A DNA stretch of 64,000 nt from Dolichospermum sp. DET69 (lineage in GTDB: Bacteria; Cyanobacteriota; Cyanobacteriia; Cyanobacteriales; Nostocaceae), in NCBI GenBank assembly GCA_017355425.1, contig CP070233.1:2087501-2151500 (forward strand), written 5' to 3'. Position 1 is the stretch's first letter. Each line of letters begins with the position of its first letter. The notes beneath the pieces were generated by a model, which saw nothing but the letters and a program-made list of their open reading frames with translations, had not been told where the DNA came from and made no database searches. Both the position numbers and the translations under genes were made by a program. This document shows positions 1-8,820 of the stretch, piece by piece.

Positions 1-1
1 A

Positions 2-40
2 GCAGCAGCAGCACGGGAAGCAGCAGCCGTAAACAATTAA
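2..40 (+). CDS. C-terminal tail of an unidentified upstream gene (partial)
   Basis: The window opens inside a probable plus-strand gene. Reading from base 2 gives an alanine-rich tail, AAAAREAAAVNN, ending at TAA. A strong hairpin with a T run follows 50 bases later, which fits the end of a plus-strand transcript. Another frame is also open for 15 codons, so the frame choice rests mainly on the composition and the terminator. The product cannot be named. Confidence 0.3.
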   Translation, partial: AAAAREAAAVNN

Positions 41-88
41 ATCGCTGACTGGATTTTAGATTACGAACGAATCGCAAATCTAAAATCC

Positions 89-126
89 GCGATGCCTTGC
101 TAGTAGGCATCGCTGCCGAATTTTTT
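89..126 (+). terminator. Intrinsic terminator
   Basis: A perfect 9-bp stem (GCGATGCCT / AGGCATCGC, 89-97 with 105-113) with a 7-base loop is followed by TGCCGAATTTTTT. It would end transcription of the gene entering from the left edge. Confidence 0.65.
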
Positions 127-173
127 ATAATTATTTGCAGTTTACCAATTACTAATTACCAGCCTAAATTAAG

Positions 174-203
174 TTGACATTAGACTTTTTATTACGATAT
201 AAT
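174..203 (+). promoter_or_regulatory. Sigma70-type promoter of the small basic protein gene
   Basis: TTGACA (174-179) and TATAAT (198-203) are both perfect consensus boxes, 18 bases apart. They predict a start near 210 and a leader of about 115 nt before the ATG at 326. The leader contains a short stem around 251-273 (ATATCA / TGATAT). Confidence 0.7.
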
Positions 204-325
204 GGTATGCTATTTAAAGTGTATTGATTGCTGCACTAGGCTAGAAAAGTATATCATATCGGTAGCTGATATGGCCTAAGTAACGCCTAGATGCCAGTTT
301 TTTGTTGTTTATTAACGAGGTGAAT

Positions 326-499
326 ATGGCAAAGCGCCGTAACCCCAAAAAAGAAAAGGCGCTACGAAACCAGGCCTACGCCAGAAAGTTTCGTAAACGG
401 ACCACCACAGGTAGAATGGGCAGAAGATTCCAACAAAGACCGCCCAAGAGTGAAGAGGAAGAAGGAACAGGAGCAGCAGCAATGGACGCTGCTGATTAA
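326..499 (+). CDS. Small conserved basic cyanobacterial protein, unknown function
   Basis: The 57-residue product begins MAKRRNPKKEKALRNQAYAR. The first 40 residues are very rich in Lys and Arg; the last 17 are acidic (SEEEEGTG). The pattern suggests a nucleic-acid- or ribosome-associated protein, but no function is known to me. I chose ATG 326 because a good ribosome binding site (ACGAGGTGA, 315-323) sits just before it; an in-frame ATG at 302 lacks one. It is monocistronic, with a consensus promoter upstream and an IS-derived element directly after its stop codon. Confidence 0.75.
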   Translation: MAKRRNPKKEKALRNQAYARKFRKRTTTGRMGRRFQQRPPKSEEEEGTGAAAMDAAD

Positions 500-843
500 T
501 TTAGCTTAAACAGTAGAAGCCTCTCACCTACCCGATAGGGAGGTGATGAGATGAATACGCATAAGTGACGAATTGACCAACGAGCAAAATTGAGTGTGAG
601 CGAAATTAGCAATGTTGGTCGGTGAGGAATGAACACTTTCTTGACTTTTTCCAAATATTTGATATAATTTTCGACAGTAGGTGTAACTCAATTAAATGCT
701 GAAAAGCAGCCTATCAAAAAAGTTAAAAATTATCTCAAAAAGTCCCTAGGGCATAGGGCTTTAAAGCTCGGTCAATGTCTTCATAGAAGAGTCGCAAAAG
801 AAGCCCACACTCACCTGAAAGGGAGTGTGTGGAGTATGTCACC
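500..843 (+). mobile_element. IS200/IS605-derived mini-element (no transposase genes)
   Basis: The left part (TTAGCTTAAACAGTAGAAGC, then a CTCACCTACC hairpin) matches the left end of the complete IS200/IS605 element at about 27712. The right part (GTCAATGTCTTCATAGAAGA ... GGAGTATGTCACC) matches that element's right end at about 29500-29567. Everything coding between the ends is missing, leaving about 344 bp. Hairpins survive at both ends, as TnpA-family Y1 transposases require, so it may be mobilisable in trans. It lies immediately after the stop codon of the small basic protein gene. Confidence 0.75.
641..668 (+). promoter_or_regulatory. Promoter-like sequence inside the mini-element
   Basis: TTGACT (641-646) and TATAAT (663-668) are separated by 16 bases. 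No clear gene follows in the next 250 bases, so this may drive only a short non-coding transcript from the element's right half. Confidence 0.35.
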
Positions 844-875
844 TGTTTAAATTTTACTTTTTCATATTTTGAATT

Positions 876-903
876 ATAAGGGTGTACTCATGTACACCCT
901 TAT
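876..903. terminator. Hairpin between the mini-element and argH
   Basis: A perfect 12-bp stem (ATAAGGGTGTAC / GTACACCCTTAT) with a TCAT loop lies 43 bases beyond the argH stop codon. T-rich sequence on both sides allows it to work as a bidirectional terminator. Confidence 0.55.
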
Positions 904-945
904 TTGTGTCAGTTGTCAGTTGTCAAAAAAAAGAAAGTTTCTTGC

Positions 946-2334
946 CTATTTCCCATTGAGTTGAGTCCGGGCATTGAGAATGGCTTGTCTGACTTGTTCA
1001 AAGCCTGTACCACCATAACTGTTGCGGGCTGCAACTACTTGACGTGGAGTTATGGCTTCATAAATATCAGCGGCAAATGCGGGATGGATTTGTTGCCACT
1101 CTTCTAAGTGCAAATCTTTCAGAAGTTTACCAGCGGCAATACTGGTTTTTACCACTTTACCAACGATGTTATAAGCTTCTCGGAAGGGTACACCACGGGC
1201 TGCAAGATAATCTGCGACATCAGTAGCGTTAGCAAAGTCTTCTGTAACTGCTGTGGCCAATCGCTGATAACGAAATTCTAACCCTTCTTGCAGCAAAATT
1301 GTCATTGCTTCTAAACAGGCTTTGACTGTATTCACACTGTCAAATATGCATTCTTTGTCTTCCTGGAGGTCTTTGTTATAAGCCAGAGGTAAACCCTTCA
1401 TAATTACTAACATAGCTTGAAGATGACCAAAGACTCGCCCTGTTTTACCTCTAACTAATTCTGGTACGTCGGGATTTTTCTTTTGGGGCATGATGCTAGA
1501 ACCTGTAGCACAACTATCTTTGAGTGTGACGAAGCGAAATTCTTCTGATGCCCACAGAATTACTTCTTCAGAAAGACGGCTGAGGTGAACCATGATAATA
1601 CTAGCAGCACAGAGGAATTCTATGGCAAAGTCGCGATCGCTAACTCCGTCCAAACTGTTAGCATAAACATGATCGAAATGCAATAATTTGGCTGTATAGT
1701 GGCGGTCAATGGGAAAAGTTGTTCCCGCTAAAGCACCACAACCCAAGGGAGAGATATTCACTCGGCTACAAACATCCTCCAGGCGTTCCCAGTCCCGTTG
1801 TGCCATCTGAAAGTATGCCAGCAAATGATGAGCTAAACTCACAGGCTGGGCGCGTTGCAGGTGGGTATAGCCAGGAATTAGGGTTTCGACATTTTTTTCA
1901 GCTATATCAACTAAGACTGTCTGAAAGTCCCGTAATTGCTGGCGGATTTGGTGAATTTGATCGCGGAGGTACAATCTCGTATCAGTACCTACTTGGTCAT
2001 TGCGAGAACGGGCTGTGTGTAGTTTTTTGCCTACATCTCCGACAATTTCCGTAAGTCGCTTTTCTACCGCAAAATGGACATCTTCGGCATCAATACCGGG
2101 CTGGAATTGCCCTTGACGATATTCTTGACGAACTTGTTCTAAACCTGTAAATAGTGCTTCCCCTTCTTCATGGGAAATTATACCAGTGTGAGCCAGCATT
2201 TTTGCATGGGCTTGAGAACCAGTAATATCATATTCGATGAGTTCAATGTCAAAACTTATACTGGCATTAAAACGAGCGATCGCCGGATGCAGCGCGGATT
2301 CAAACCGCTGACTCCAAGTTTGTTTTTCGGTCAT
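946..2334 (-). CDS. argH: Argininosuccinate lyase
   Basis: ArgH cleaves argininosuccinate to arginine and fumarate, the last step of arginine biosynthesis, as a cytosolic homotetramer. The 462-residue product has the fumarase/aspartase superfamily signature [12 protein letters not shown], the conserved early block [12 protein letters not shown], and TTFPIDR. The frame extends 16 codons further upstream, but [12 protein letters not shown] at 2334 is the usual family N-terminus, so I chose that start. It is alone on the minus strand. Arginine made here feeds the cyanophycin genes found at 11-15 kb. Identification is secure. Confidence 0.96.
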   Translation of the reverse strand: MTEKQTWSQRFESALHPAIARFNASISFDIELIEYDITGSQAHAKMLAHTGIISHEEGEALFTGLEQVRQEYRQGQFQPGIDAEDVHFAVEKRLTEIVGDVGKKLHTARSRNDQVGTDTRLYLRDQIHQIRQQLRDFQTVLVDIAEKNVETLIPGYTHLQRAQPVSLAHHLLAYFQMAQRDWERLEDVCSRVNISPLGCGALAGTTFPIDRHYTAKLLHFDHVYANSLDGVSDRDFAIEFLCAASIIMVHLSRLSEEVILWASEEFRFVTLKDSCATGSSIMPQKKNPDVPELVRGKTGRVFGHLQAMLVIMKGLPLAYNKDLQEDKECIFDSVNTVKACLEAMTILLQEGLEFRYQRLATAVTEDFANATDVADYLAARGVPFREAYNIVGKVVKTSIAAGKLLKDLHLEEWQQIHPAFAADIYEAITPRQVVAARNSYGGTGFEQVRQAILNARTQLNGK

Positions 2335-2632
2335 AAATCTGAAGAGGCAGAAATTAGATATAGATGTTAGATTTTGAATCATTATCAGTCCAAAATCTAA
2401 TATCTAAAATAAATTTAACTAATTTGCCGTAAGTCCCCCACTGAATTTGGTAATCCGAATCAGTGGCGGCATATAAGGCAGAAAAAACCGAAATCGTTCT
2501 CAAATGATCCGAGGCGTAAGCCTTGTAAGAGCAAAGAACATTTGAGGTTTTTCCAAATATTATTTTATTTTTACTCTCTACCACAAAATATATATTGTGT
2601 TAACATAGTAGACACAAAGGAGGTGCTGTTGA
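2335..2632. other. Spacer between argH and the tnpB remnant
   Basis: This is AT-rich sequence with no convincing gene. The last 30 bases, with AAAGGAGGTG at 2616-2625, are the translation start region of the tnpB remnant. Confidence 0.4.
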
Positions 2633-2988
2633 GTGTTACACAAAGCTGTGCAAATCCGTTTATATCCAACAAAAGAGCAACAAGCAATACTGGCGCAGAC
2701 ATTTGGGTGTGCTAGATGGTGGTGGAATTATGCTCTAAATAAGTCCATCGAAACTTAGATGTGAGGAAGTGGACTTGTCCTCACTGTGGTACTCATCATA
2801 ATCGTGATGGCAACGCCGCCACAAATATTAGAGCAGAGGGAATCAGAATGATCAAGACGGAAGGTTCGTCCGTCTCTGCTGTAGGAGGGGAGATCAGACC
2901 AAAACTTGGGCGAAAGTCTAAGTTACGGCACTCCCCCGTGAGTACAGAAGCCAACACTGTACTTGGTACTCCAAGTCAGTGTGGGTAG
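2633..2988 (+). pseudogene. tnpB: Internally deleted TnpB (OrfB) transposon-associated nuclease
   Basis: A strong ribosome binding site (AAAGGAGGTG) precedes GTG 2633. Forty-one codons of a typical TnpB N-terminus follow (AVQIRLYPTKEQQAIL ... [10 protein letters not shown]) and stop at 2758. The next frame, from about 2761, encodes the far C-terminus: a zinc-ribbon CPHCG, the last catalytic Asp in [14 protein letters not shown], and a tail. Roughly 300 codons of the middle, including the other two RuvC residues, are gone. The sequence up to about 2990 is the element's right end, with short inverted repeats. This is a decayed IS605-group element of a different subfamily from the one at 28 kb. 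Confidence 0.85.
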
Positions 2989-2989
2989 T

Positions 2990-3223
2990 TCACCCGTAAC
3001 TAGTTAACCCTTTGAACATATAGCCAAGGATTATACCAATCAACATTGCCCAAATTTGCCCAGTTTTGACAAAGTTATTCCAATAATTTTGTATTTGACC
3101 CAAAACATCCGTCTCTTTTACGAGACCATATAAAAAGTAGTCTGTGTGATCACTAACAAAAAAATTGATATGAAAGTCTAAATTTCCTAAAATGAGGAAT
3201 AGTGGATCGCTAAGGTGTTCCAT
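2990..3223 (-). CDS. Small putative membrane protein, unknown function
   Basis: This 77-residue frame starts MEHLSDPLFLILGNLDFHIN and carries one clear hydrophobic segment near its end (IWAMLIGIILGYMFKG, about residues 57-72). It lies downstream of larB on the same strand. A partial copy of its 5' half (3277-3381) sits between it and larB. Retention of an open frame next to a broken duplicate favours a real gene, but I recognise no family. Confidence 0.5.
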   Translation of the reverse strand: MEHLSDPLFLILGNLDFHINFFVSDHTDYFLYGLVKETDVLGQIQNYWNNFVKTGQIWAMLIGIILGYMFKGLTSYG

Positions 3224-3434
3224 CAGATAAATATCCTAATTATACACAGTTTTTACTGTCATACTTTAATGTTTTTCTACAGACCATATAAAAAGTAGTC
3301 TGTGTGGTCACTAACAGCAAAATTGATATGAAAGTCTAAATTTCCTAAAATTAGGAATAGTGGATCGCTAAGATGTTCCATGAGATAAATATCTTAATTA
3401 TACACAGTTTTTACTGTCATACTTTAATATTTTC
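3123..3434. repeat. Two-copy direct duplication, period 158 bp
   Basis: Bases 3123-3276 and 3281-3434 match at nearly every position, with a few substitutions. The unit contains the 5' half of the small membrane protein gene and its upstream region. The second copy runs to the last codons of larB. Confidence 0.85.
3277..3381 (-). pseudogene. Truncated duplicate of the small membrane protein gene
   Basis: It reads MEHLSDPLFLILGNLDFHIN and then about 14 further matching residues, ending at TAG in the duplication junction. It lacks the hydrophobic C-terminal segment of the intact copy at 2990-3223. Confidence 0.7.
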
Positions 3435-4212
3435 CTGCTGCCAAGCGTAATTTTTCTGAAGTTCGTAAAATTTGCCCAGCTAAAACCGCTGCCCCAAAGC
3501 CATTATCTATATTTACTACACCTATACCAGCAGCACAAGAGTTGAGCATTGTCAATAAAGGTGCTAAACCGGAAAAACTCGCACCATAACCAATACTTGT
3601 AGGAACAGCAATCACTGGACAATCGGCTAAACCTGCTACCACACTAGGTAAAGCCCCTTCCATTCCCGCAACAACAATTAATACTGATGCTGATTCCAAT
3701 AGGTGGCGATTACTTAATAAACGGTGAATTCCTGCCACACCGACATCCCAGAGACGCTGAACAGAGAAACCAGACAGTTCAGCAGTGACAGCAGCCTCTT
3801 CAGCAACGGCTAAATCAGCAGTACCAGCGGAAAGAATACCAATATTTCCAGGAAATCTAACTTCAATTACAGAGGGGACAATGGCACAAATTCGGGCTTG
3901 TTCGTAATATTGGATACCTCTAACTTTCTTTTGTAATGCGGAATATACTTTTGGTTCAATGCGAGTAGCCATCACCACAGAAGTACGGTGCCGCATAACT
4001 TCCATAATTTGAGCAATTTGTTCCGGTGTTTTACCAGGTCCCCAAATTACTTCCGGGAAACCAGTTCTTAATTGACGATGGTGATCTATTTTGGCAAACT
4101 CACCGACAGATTCATAATTTAAATCTTTGAGTGAGTCGAATGCTATCTCTGGGCTAATTTTACCATTGGCGACGGCTTCTAAGAGCGATCGCAAATTTTC
4201 GGGTTGTGTCAC
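3424..4212 (-). CDS. larB: LarB, nickel-pincer cofactor biosynthesis carboxylase
   Basis: LarB carboxylates and hydrolyses nicotinic acid adenine dinucleotide to pyridinium-3,5-biscarboxylate mononucleotide. This is the first step toward the nickel-pincer cofactor. The 262-residue protein has a LarB-type N-terminus (LRSLLEAVANGKISPEIAFDSL). Its C-terminal PurE-like domain includes GILSAGTADLAVAEEA, VVAGMEGALPSVVAGL and VPTSIGYGASFSGLAPLLTM. No larC or larE is in the window, so the pathway would have to be completed elsewhere. A block of short tandem repeats separates it from the lipoprotein genes upstream. Confidence 0.87.
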   Translation of the reverse strand: MTQPENLRSLLEAVANGKISPEIAFDSLKDLNYESVGEFAKIDHHRQLRTGFPEVIWGPGKTPEQIAQIMEVMRHRTSVVMATRIEPKVYSALQKKVRGIQYYEQARICAIVPSVIEVRFPGNIGILSAGTADLAVAEEAAVTAELSGFSVQRLWDVGVAGIHRLLSNRHLLESASVLIVVAGMEGALPSVVAGLADCPVIAVPTSIGYGASFSGLAPLLTMLNSCAAGIGVVNIDNGFGAAVLAGQILRTSEKLRLAAGKY

Positions 4213-4216
4213 GGGA

Positions 4217-4300
4217 TTGGTAATTGGTAATTGGTAATTGGTAATTGGTAATTGGTAATTGGTAAGAATTTCTTCACTATTACCTATTACCCATTACCTA
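4217..4300. repeat. Short tandem repeat block (GGTAATT type)
   Basis: About six tandem GGTAATT heptamers are followed by inverted ATTACC-type units, so the block can fold back on itself. It fills the gap between larB and the first lipoprotein gene. Confidence 0.85.
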
Positions 4301-6082
4301 TTTTGTAACTTTAATTTCATGAATATTCCAAAAAGCACCACCAAGGGCAGAAAATTGGATACCCTCAAAACGATTTCTAATTGCTGACATAGCCGAGGAA
4401 TTCACCAAATAAATAAAAGGTAAATACTCCTGTGTTAATTGTTGACTTTCCCCATAAATTTCCTTGACTTTCACCTCATCAAATTCCTGTGCGCCCTGAA
4501 TATAAAGTTCATTAATTTTCACTTCCCAAGGTGCAACTTCTCTCCCTTCTATGGGCTTTTGTCCAGCTTGGGGTTTCTGATTAAACATATGTAATCCCCC
4601 GTCAGGTGACCAAACATTTGCACCATCATTAGGTTCTAATCCACCAGTTAAACCTATTAAACAAGCATCCCAATCTAAGGTATTGGAAAGTTTATCTATA
4701 AAAGTATTCCATGCCAAGGGTGTAAAATCAACTTGAATGCCAATTTTACTTAAATCTTGTTTAATTTGCGAACCCATTGACTCCCGAATTTTATTACCGG
4801 CATTGGTGAGTAAACTAAATCTGACTTCATTACCTTGATTATCCACTAAAAGATTTTTGTCATTATATTTGAATCCTGCTTTTATTAGTAATTCCTTCGC
4901 TTTATCAGGATTATACTTGTAAACTTTTAAGCCTTTTTCTGGTGATAAAAAATAAGGACTTTGGACAGAAATAGGAGAATCTTGGGGTGTACCCAAACCA
5001 CGAAAAGTATTATTTAACATGGTTTGTCTATCAATAGCATAAGCTACTGCTTGACGAAATTGGATATTATTAAACCATTGAGATTTAATTGGATCAACTA
5101 ATGGTTGATTATTTCTTTTCCCCTTATTTAAGTTGAAAGAAATAAAGGAAGTGCTAGAACTTGGACCACCATTATATATTGTAAAATTCCCTTGTTTTTC
5201 CTGGACTTTTAACAAAGAAAAATAATCAGGAGAAACACCAATAGAATCTAAATCACCGGAACGAAATTGGAGTAAAGAAGTATCTGTGGATTCCACAATT
5301 TGCCAAATTATCCGTTCAATATAAGGTTGTGGTTTACCTTGAGCATCTTTACGCCAATAATAGGGGTTACGACGAAAAATTATCCGTTGACTTGTATCAT
5401 ATCTTTCAACTTTATAAGGTCCATTAACAATTAATTCTTCTGGGGGAGTATCAACACCCCATTTACTCAAAAATTCCAGTTTGCCATCTTTATTTTTTGT
5501 TTTAACTGATTTTTCTAAAATGTGAGCAGGTAAAATAGATGCTCCTGTATTCAGTAAAAAAGGTCTAAATGGTTCAGGTACACTAAATTCTACTCTGCGA
5601 GGATCTATTTTTTTCACAGTTGGTAATTTGCGATTTTTACCAATTCTCAAAACATCTCTAGTATCTGTGGGAATTTTTTCATTTAAATAAATATCATTGT
5701 AGGTAAAGACAACATCATCAACTGTTAATGGTTGTCCGTCTGACCATTTTAAACCTTCGCGCATGGTAAAGGTAATTTTGGTTTTATCTGGTGATATTTC
5801 CCATGATTGAGCTAATGCTCCTTCTATTTTGCCGTTAATAGGATTTTGTGTTAGTAATCCTTCATAAGTAAGACCAAAAATATTTGGTGATTCGGAACTC
5901 AACGCAGCATTAAATGTTTTTGGGTCACTGAGAATACTTGTGACTAATTGGGGTACTTGAGCCGCTTCACTTTTTAGTTTAATTGGGTTACAAGCAGTAA
6001 TTCCTATTACTGTAAAAGCAATAACAGTTATGAGTAATAAAAAGCGTTTTGTGTAATTGAATAGTTTTTCTGTTAATGTCAT
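4298..6082 (-). CDS. Peptide/nickel-type ABC transporter solute-binding lipoprotein (copy 1)
   Basis: This 594-residue family 5 solute-binding protein (DppA/OppA/NikA group) would capture a peptide or similar ligand outside the inner membrane and deliver it to an ABC permease. An N-terminal signal segment ends in the lipobox ITAC, with Cys31 as the lipid-attachment residue. Family motifs follow: LTYEGLLTQNP, ALAQSWEISPDKTKITFTMR, GLKWSDGQPLTVDDVVFTYN, and FRQAVAYAIDRQTML near residue 350. No permease or ATPase gene is adjacent, so it probably serves a transporter encoded elsewhere. It is nearly identical to the gene at 6395-8176. Its ligand is unknown; proximity to larB could hint at nickel, but peptide is more usual. 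Confidence 0.9.
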   Translation of the reverse strand: MTLTEKLFNYTKRFLLLITVIAFTVIGITACNPIKLKSEAAQVPQLVTSILSDPKTFNAALSSESPNIFGLTYEGLLTQNPINGKIEGALAQSWEISPDKTKITFTMREGLKWSDGQPLTVDDVVFTYNDIYLNEKIPTDTRDVLRIGKNRKLPTVKKIDPRRVEFSVPEPFRPFLLNTGASILPAHILEKSVKTKNKDGKLEFLSKWGVDTPPEELIVNGPYKVERYDTSQRIIFRRNPYYWRKDAQGKPQPYIERIIWQIVESTDTSLLQFRSGDLDSIGVSPDYFSLLKVQEKQGNFTIYNGGPSSSTSFISFNLNKGKRNNQPLVDPIKSQWFNNIQFRQAVAYAIDRQTMLNNTFRGLGTPQDSPISVQSPYFLSPEKGLKVYKYNPDKAKELLIKAGFKYNDKNLLVDNQGNEVRFSLLTNAGNKIRESMGSQIKQDLSKIGIQVDFTPLAWNTFIDKLSNTLDWDACLIGLTGGLEPNDGANVWSPDGGLHMFNQKPQAGQKPIEGREVAPWEVKINELYIQGAQEFDEVKVKEIYGESQQLTQEYLPFIYLVNSSAMSAIRNRFEGIQFSALGGAFWNIHEIKVTK

Positions 6083-6111
6083 AGGTTATTACCAGAGATT
6101 AATATGAGAAT

Positions 6112-6256
6112 AGACAGGATGCTAAACGTGATCCGATCCCCCTAAATCCCCCTTAAAAAGGGGGACTTTGAAGAATTTAGCCCCCCTTTTTAAGGGGGGT
6201 TGGGGGGATCTAAACGTTGTGGGACAACTCTAGAAGACTTGTGTGTACACCGTAGC
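6112..6256. mobile_element. MITE of the GCTACGGTGTACACACA family
   Basis: The element reads inward from GACAGGATGCTAAACGTGAT through a CCCCCTTAAAAAGGGGG palindrome to CTCTAGAAGACTTG and TGTGTACACCGTAGC. It is the reverse complement of the first unit of the array at 37683-37849, with one terminus truncated. It lies between the two duplicated lipoprotein genes. Confidence 0.75.
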
Positions 6257-6394
6257 TTTCCAAGGGGGGACTAAGGAAAATCAAGTCCCCTCACCTTTCT
6301 AAGGGGAGGGTTAGGGAGGGGGAAAACAATATTTGATACACCATGAGAGACTTTTAAAACATCCTCTAAGAATTTCTTCACTATTACCTATTAC
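6257..6394. other. Spacer holding decayed repeat pieces
   Basis: It contains another G/C-run palindrome (6262-6330). An ACTTTTAAAACATCCTCT stretch near 6348-6365 resembles one end of the TTA-target MITE family. The final part (AAGAATTTCTTCACTATTAC) also occurs beyond the stop codon of copy 1, so the duplication carried flanking DNA with it. Confidence 0.5.
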
Positions 6395-8176
6395 CTATTT
6401 CGTAACTTTAATTTCATGAATATTCCAAAAAGCGCCACCAAGGGCAGAAAATTGGATACCCTCAAAACGATTTCTAATTGCTGACATAGCCGAGGAATTC
6501 ACCAAATAAATAAAAGGTAAATACTCCTGTGTTAATTGTTGACTTTCTCCATAAATTTCCTTTACTTTCGCTTCATCAAATTCTTGCGCCCCTTGAATAT
6601 AAAGTTCATTAATTTTCACTTCCCAAGGTGCAACTTCTCTCCCTTCTATGGGCTTTTGTCCGGCTTGGGGTTTCTGATTAAACATATGTAATCCCCCGTC
6701 AGGTGACCAAACATTAGCACCATCATTAGGTTCTAATCCATCAATTAAACCTAATAAACCAGCATCCCAATCTAAAGTATTAGATATCTTACCTATAAAA
6801 GTATTCCATGCCAAGGGAGTAAAATCAACTTGAATGCCAATTTTACTTAAATCTTGTTTAATTTGCGAACCCATTGACTCCCGAATCTTATTACCAGCAT
6901 TGGTGAGTAAACTAAATCTGACTTCATTACCTTGATGATCCACTAAAAGATTTTTGTCATTATATTTAAATCCTGCTTTCATTAGTAATTCCTTCGCTTT
7001 ATCAGGATTATATTTATAAACTTTCAGGCCTTTTTGTGGTGATAAAAAATAAGGACTTAGAACAGAAATAGGAGAATCTTGGGGTGTACCCAAACCACGA
7101 AAAGTATTATTTAACATGGTTTGTCTATCAATAGCATAAGCTACTGCCTGGCGAAATTGGACATTATTAAACCATTGAGATTTAATCGGATCAACTAATG
7201 GTTTATTATTTCTTTTCCCCTTATTTAAGTTGAAAGAAAGAAATAAAGTGCTAGAACTTTGACCACCATTATATATTGTAAAATTCCCTTGTTTTTCCTG
7301 AACTTTTAACAGAGAAAAATAATCAGGGGAAACACTAATAAAATCTAAATCACCGGAACGAAATTGGAGTAAAGAAGTATCTGTTGATTCCACAATTTGC
7401 CAAATTATCCGTTCAATATAAGGTTGTGGTTCACCTTGAGCATCTTTACGCCAATAATAGGGATTACGGCGAAAAATTATCCGTTGACTTGTATCATACT
7501 TTTCAATTTTATAAGGTCCATTAACAATAATTTCTTCTGGGGGAGTATCAACACCCCACTTACTCAAAAATTCCAGTTTGCCATCTTTATTTTTAGTTTT
7601 GACTGATTTTTCTAAAATATGAGCAGGTAAAATAGATACCCCTGTATTTAGTAAAAAAGGTCTAAATGGTTCAGGTACACTAAATTCTACTCTGCGATTA
7701 TCTATTTTTTTCACAGTTGGTAATTTGCGATCTTTACCAATTCTCAAAACATCTCTAGTATCTGTGGGAATTTTTTCATTTAAATAAATATCATTGTAGG
7801 TAAAGACGACATCATCAACTGTTAATGGTTCTCCGTCTGACCATTTCAAACCTTCGCGCATGGTAAAGGTAATTTTGGTTTTATCTGGTGATATTTCCCA
7901 TGATTGAGCTAATGCTCCTTCTATTTTGCCGTTAATAGGATTTTGCGTTAATAATCCTTCATAAGTAAGACCAAAAATATTTGGTGATTCAGAACCAAGT
8001 GCCGCATTAAATGTTTTTGGATCACTCAGAATACTTCTGACTAATTGGGGTACTTGAGCCGCCTCACTTTTTAGTTTAATTGGTTTACAAGCGGTAATTG
8101 TGATTGTTGTGAATGCAATTATTGTAATTAATAAGAAAAAGCGTTTTGTCAGACTGAGTATTTTTTGTATTGTCAT
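6395..8176 (-). CDS. Peptide/nickel-type ABC transporter solute-binding lipoprotein (copy 2)
   Basis: This 593-residue paralogue of the gene at 4298-6082 has the same family 5 fold motifs and a lipobox ITAC with Cys30. Most differences cluster in the signal peptide and at scattered sites, for example SPDYFSLL preceded by FISV instead of SIGV, and LLGLIDGLEPNDGANVW instead of LIGLTGGLEPNDGANVW. The last two are near the probable ligand cleft and could alter specificity. The tandem arrangement and shared 3' flank point to a recent duplication with a MITE at the junction. It appears to be transcribed toward copy 1. Confidence 0.9.
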   Translation of the reverse strand: MTIQKILSLTKRFFLLITIIAFTTITITACKPIKLKSEAAQVPQLVRSILSDPKTFNAALGSESPNIFGLTYEGLLTQNPINGKIEGALAQSWEISPDKTKITFTMREGLKWSDGEPLTVDDVVFTYNDIYLNEKIPTDTRDVLRIGKDRKLPTVKKIDNRRVEFSVPEPFRPFLLNTGVSILPAHILEKSVKTKNKDGKLEFLSKWGVDTPPEEIIVNGPYKIEKYDTSQRIIFRRNPYYWRKDAQGEPQPYIERIIWQIVESTDTSLLQFRSGDLDFISVSPDYFSLLKVQEKQGNFTIYNGGQSSSTLFLSFNLNKGKRNNKPLVDPIKSQWFNNVQFRQAVAYAIDRQTMLNNTFRGLGTPQDSPISVLSPYFLSPQKGLKVYKYNPDKAKELLMKAGFKYNDKNLLVDHQGNEVRFSLLTNAGNKIRESMGSQIKQDLSKIGIQVDFTPLAWNTFIGKISNTLDWDAGLLGLIDGLEPNDGANVWSPDGGLHMFNQKPQAGQKPIEGREVAPWEVKINELYIQGAQEFDEAKVKEIYGESQQLTQEYLPFIYLVNSSAMSAIRNRFEGIQFSALGGAFWNIHEIKVTK

Positions 8177-8198
8177 GGTTTATTACCAGATATTAATT

Positions 8199-8820
8199 TT
8201 AGGAGCATTGAGAGTCTAACCAACCTAGAAAGTTTCTAGTGTTACTAAAATATTTAATTTTTGCACTATTTAAAACTTCTCTTACTTCCTTTTTACCGAA
8301 ATCTTTAGTGTTACCACTTATAAATACTTTTTGATTATGAGGATGCTGATTTGCATGAGATACGATACACTGTAATATTAAGTTATCCATAAGATCATTT
8401 TTAATTAGTAATGTTTCTGTTGCTATAAAAATATTATCAGAAATATCCTTGATTATGTTATTATCAAAGTTAATGATTTCTGAATTTTCTGTTAACAAGT
8501 TAATAATTTCATCTATCTTGTACATCATTTAATAATAGTAGATTTTCAATAGATGCTCTTTCTAAACTCACCTTAAACAAATCTGCATGAACAGAAATTT
8601 TATCACGCATTGCTTCATTAATTTATTTCTCCATTTCTGCTTGAAACTTTAACTGATTTTGCTTATCTATTCTATATGTGTTAATGACTTCTACATAACA
8701 AATAGCTGGTATAGCAAGACGAATTAAGGGAGAGAGATTCCGCAGAAACTGTGCTGCATCTATGTCTATTCCTTTTGCAACTGCCATTAAAAAATTAGTT
8801 TCAATGTAAAGTATCATCAC
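8199..8820 (-). pseudogene. PIN-domain nuclease gene, broken by a stop codon and a frameshift
   Basis: The N-terminal piece (8820 down to 8623) begins MMILYIETNFLMAVAKG, where the first PIN acidic residue region is ETNFL. It ends at a TAA after ...KFQAEMEK. The same frame continues past this stop (INEAMRDKISVHADLFKVSL ...) and breaks near 8515. The C-terminal piece (8528 to 8199) then carries the PIN core LILQCIVSHA and VFISGNTKDFGKKEV. Restoring one codon and one base would give a normal PIN protein of about 200 residues. The start overlaps the upstream PD-(D/E)XK-like gene by 20 bases, implying a coupled two-gene unit. PIN proteins are usually RNases and toxin components. Confidence 0.75.

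Noticed and set aside
2354-2584. 76-residue minus-strand frame upstream of argH
   Set aside because: It overlaps the argH start region, has no domain, and its composition resembles translated spacer DNA.
8199-8528. Independent small gene
   Set aside because: It is the C-terminal part of the frameshifted PIN gene rather than a separate gene; the reading continues the upstream piece.
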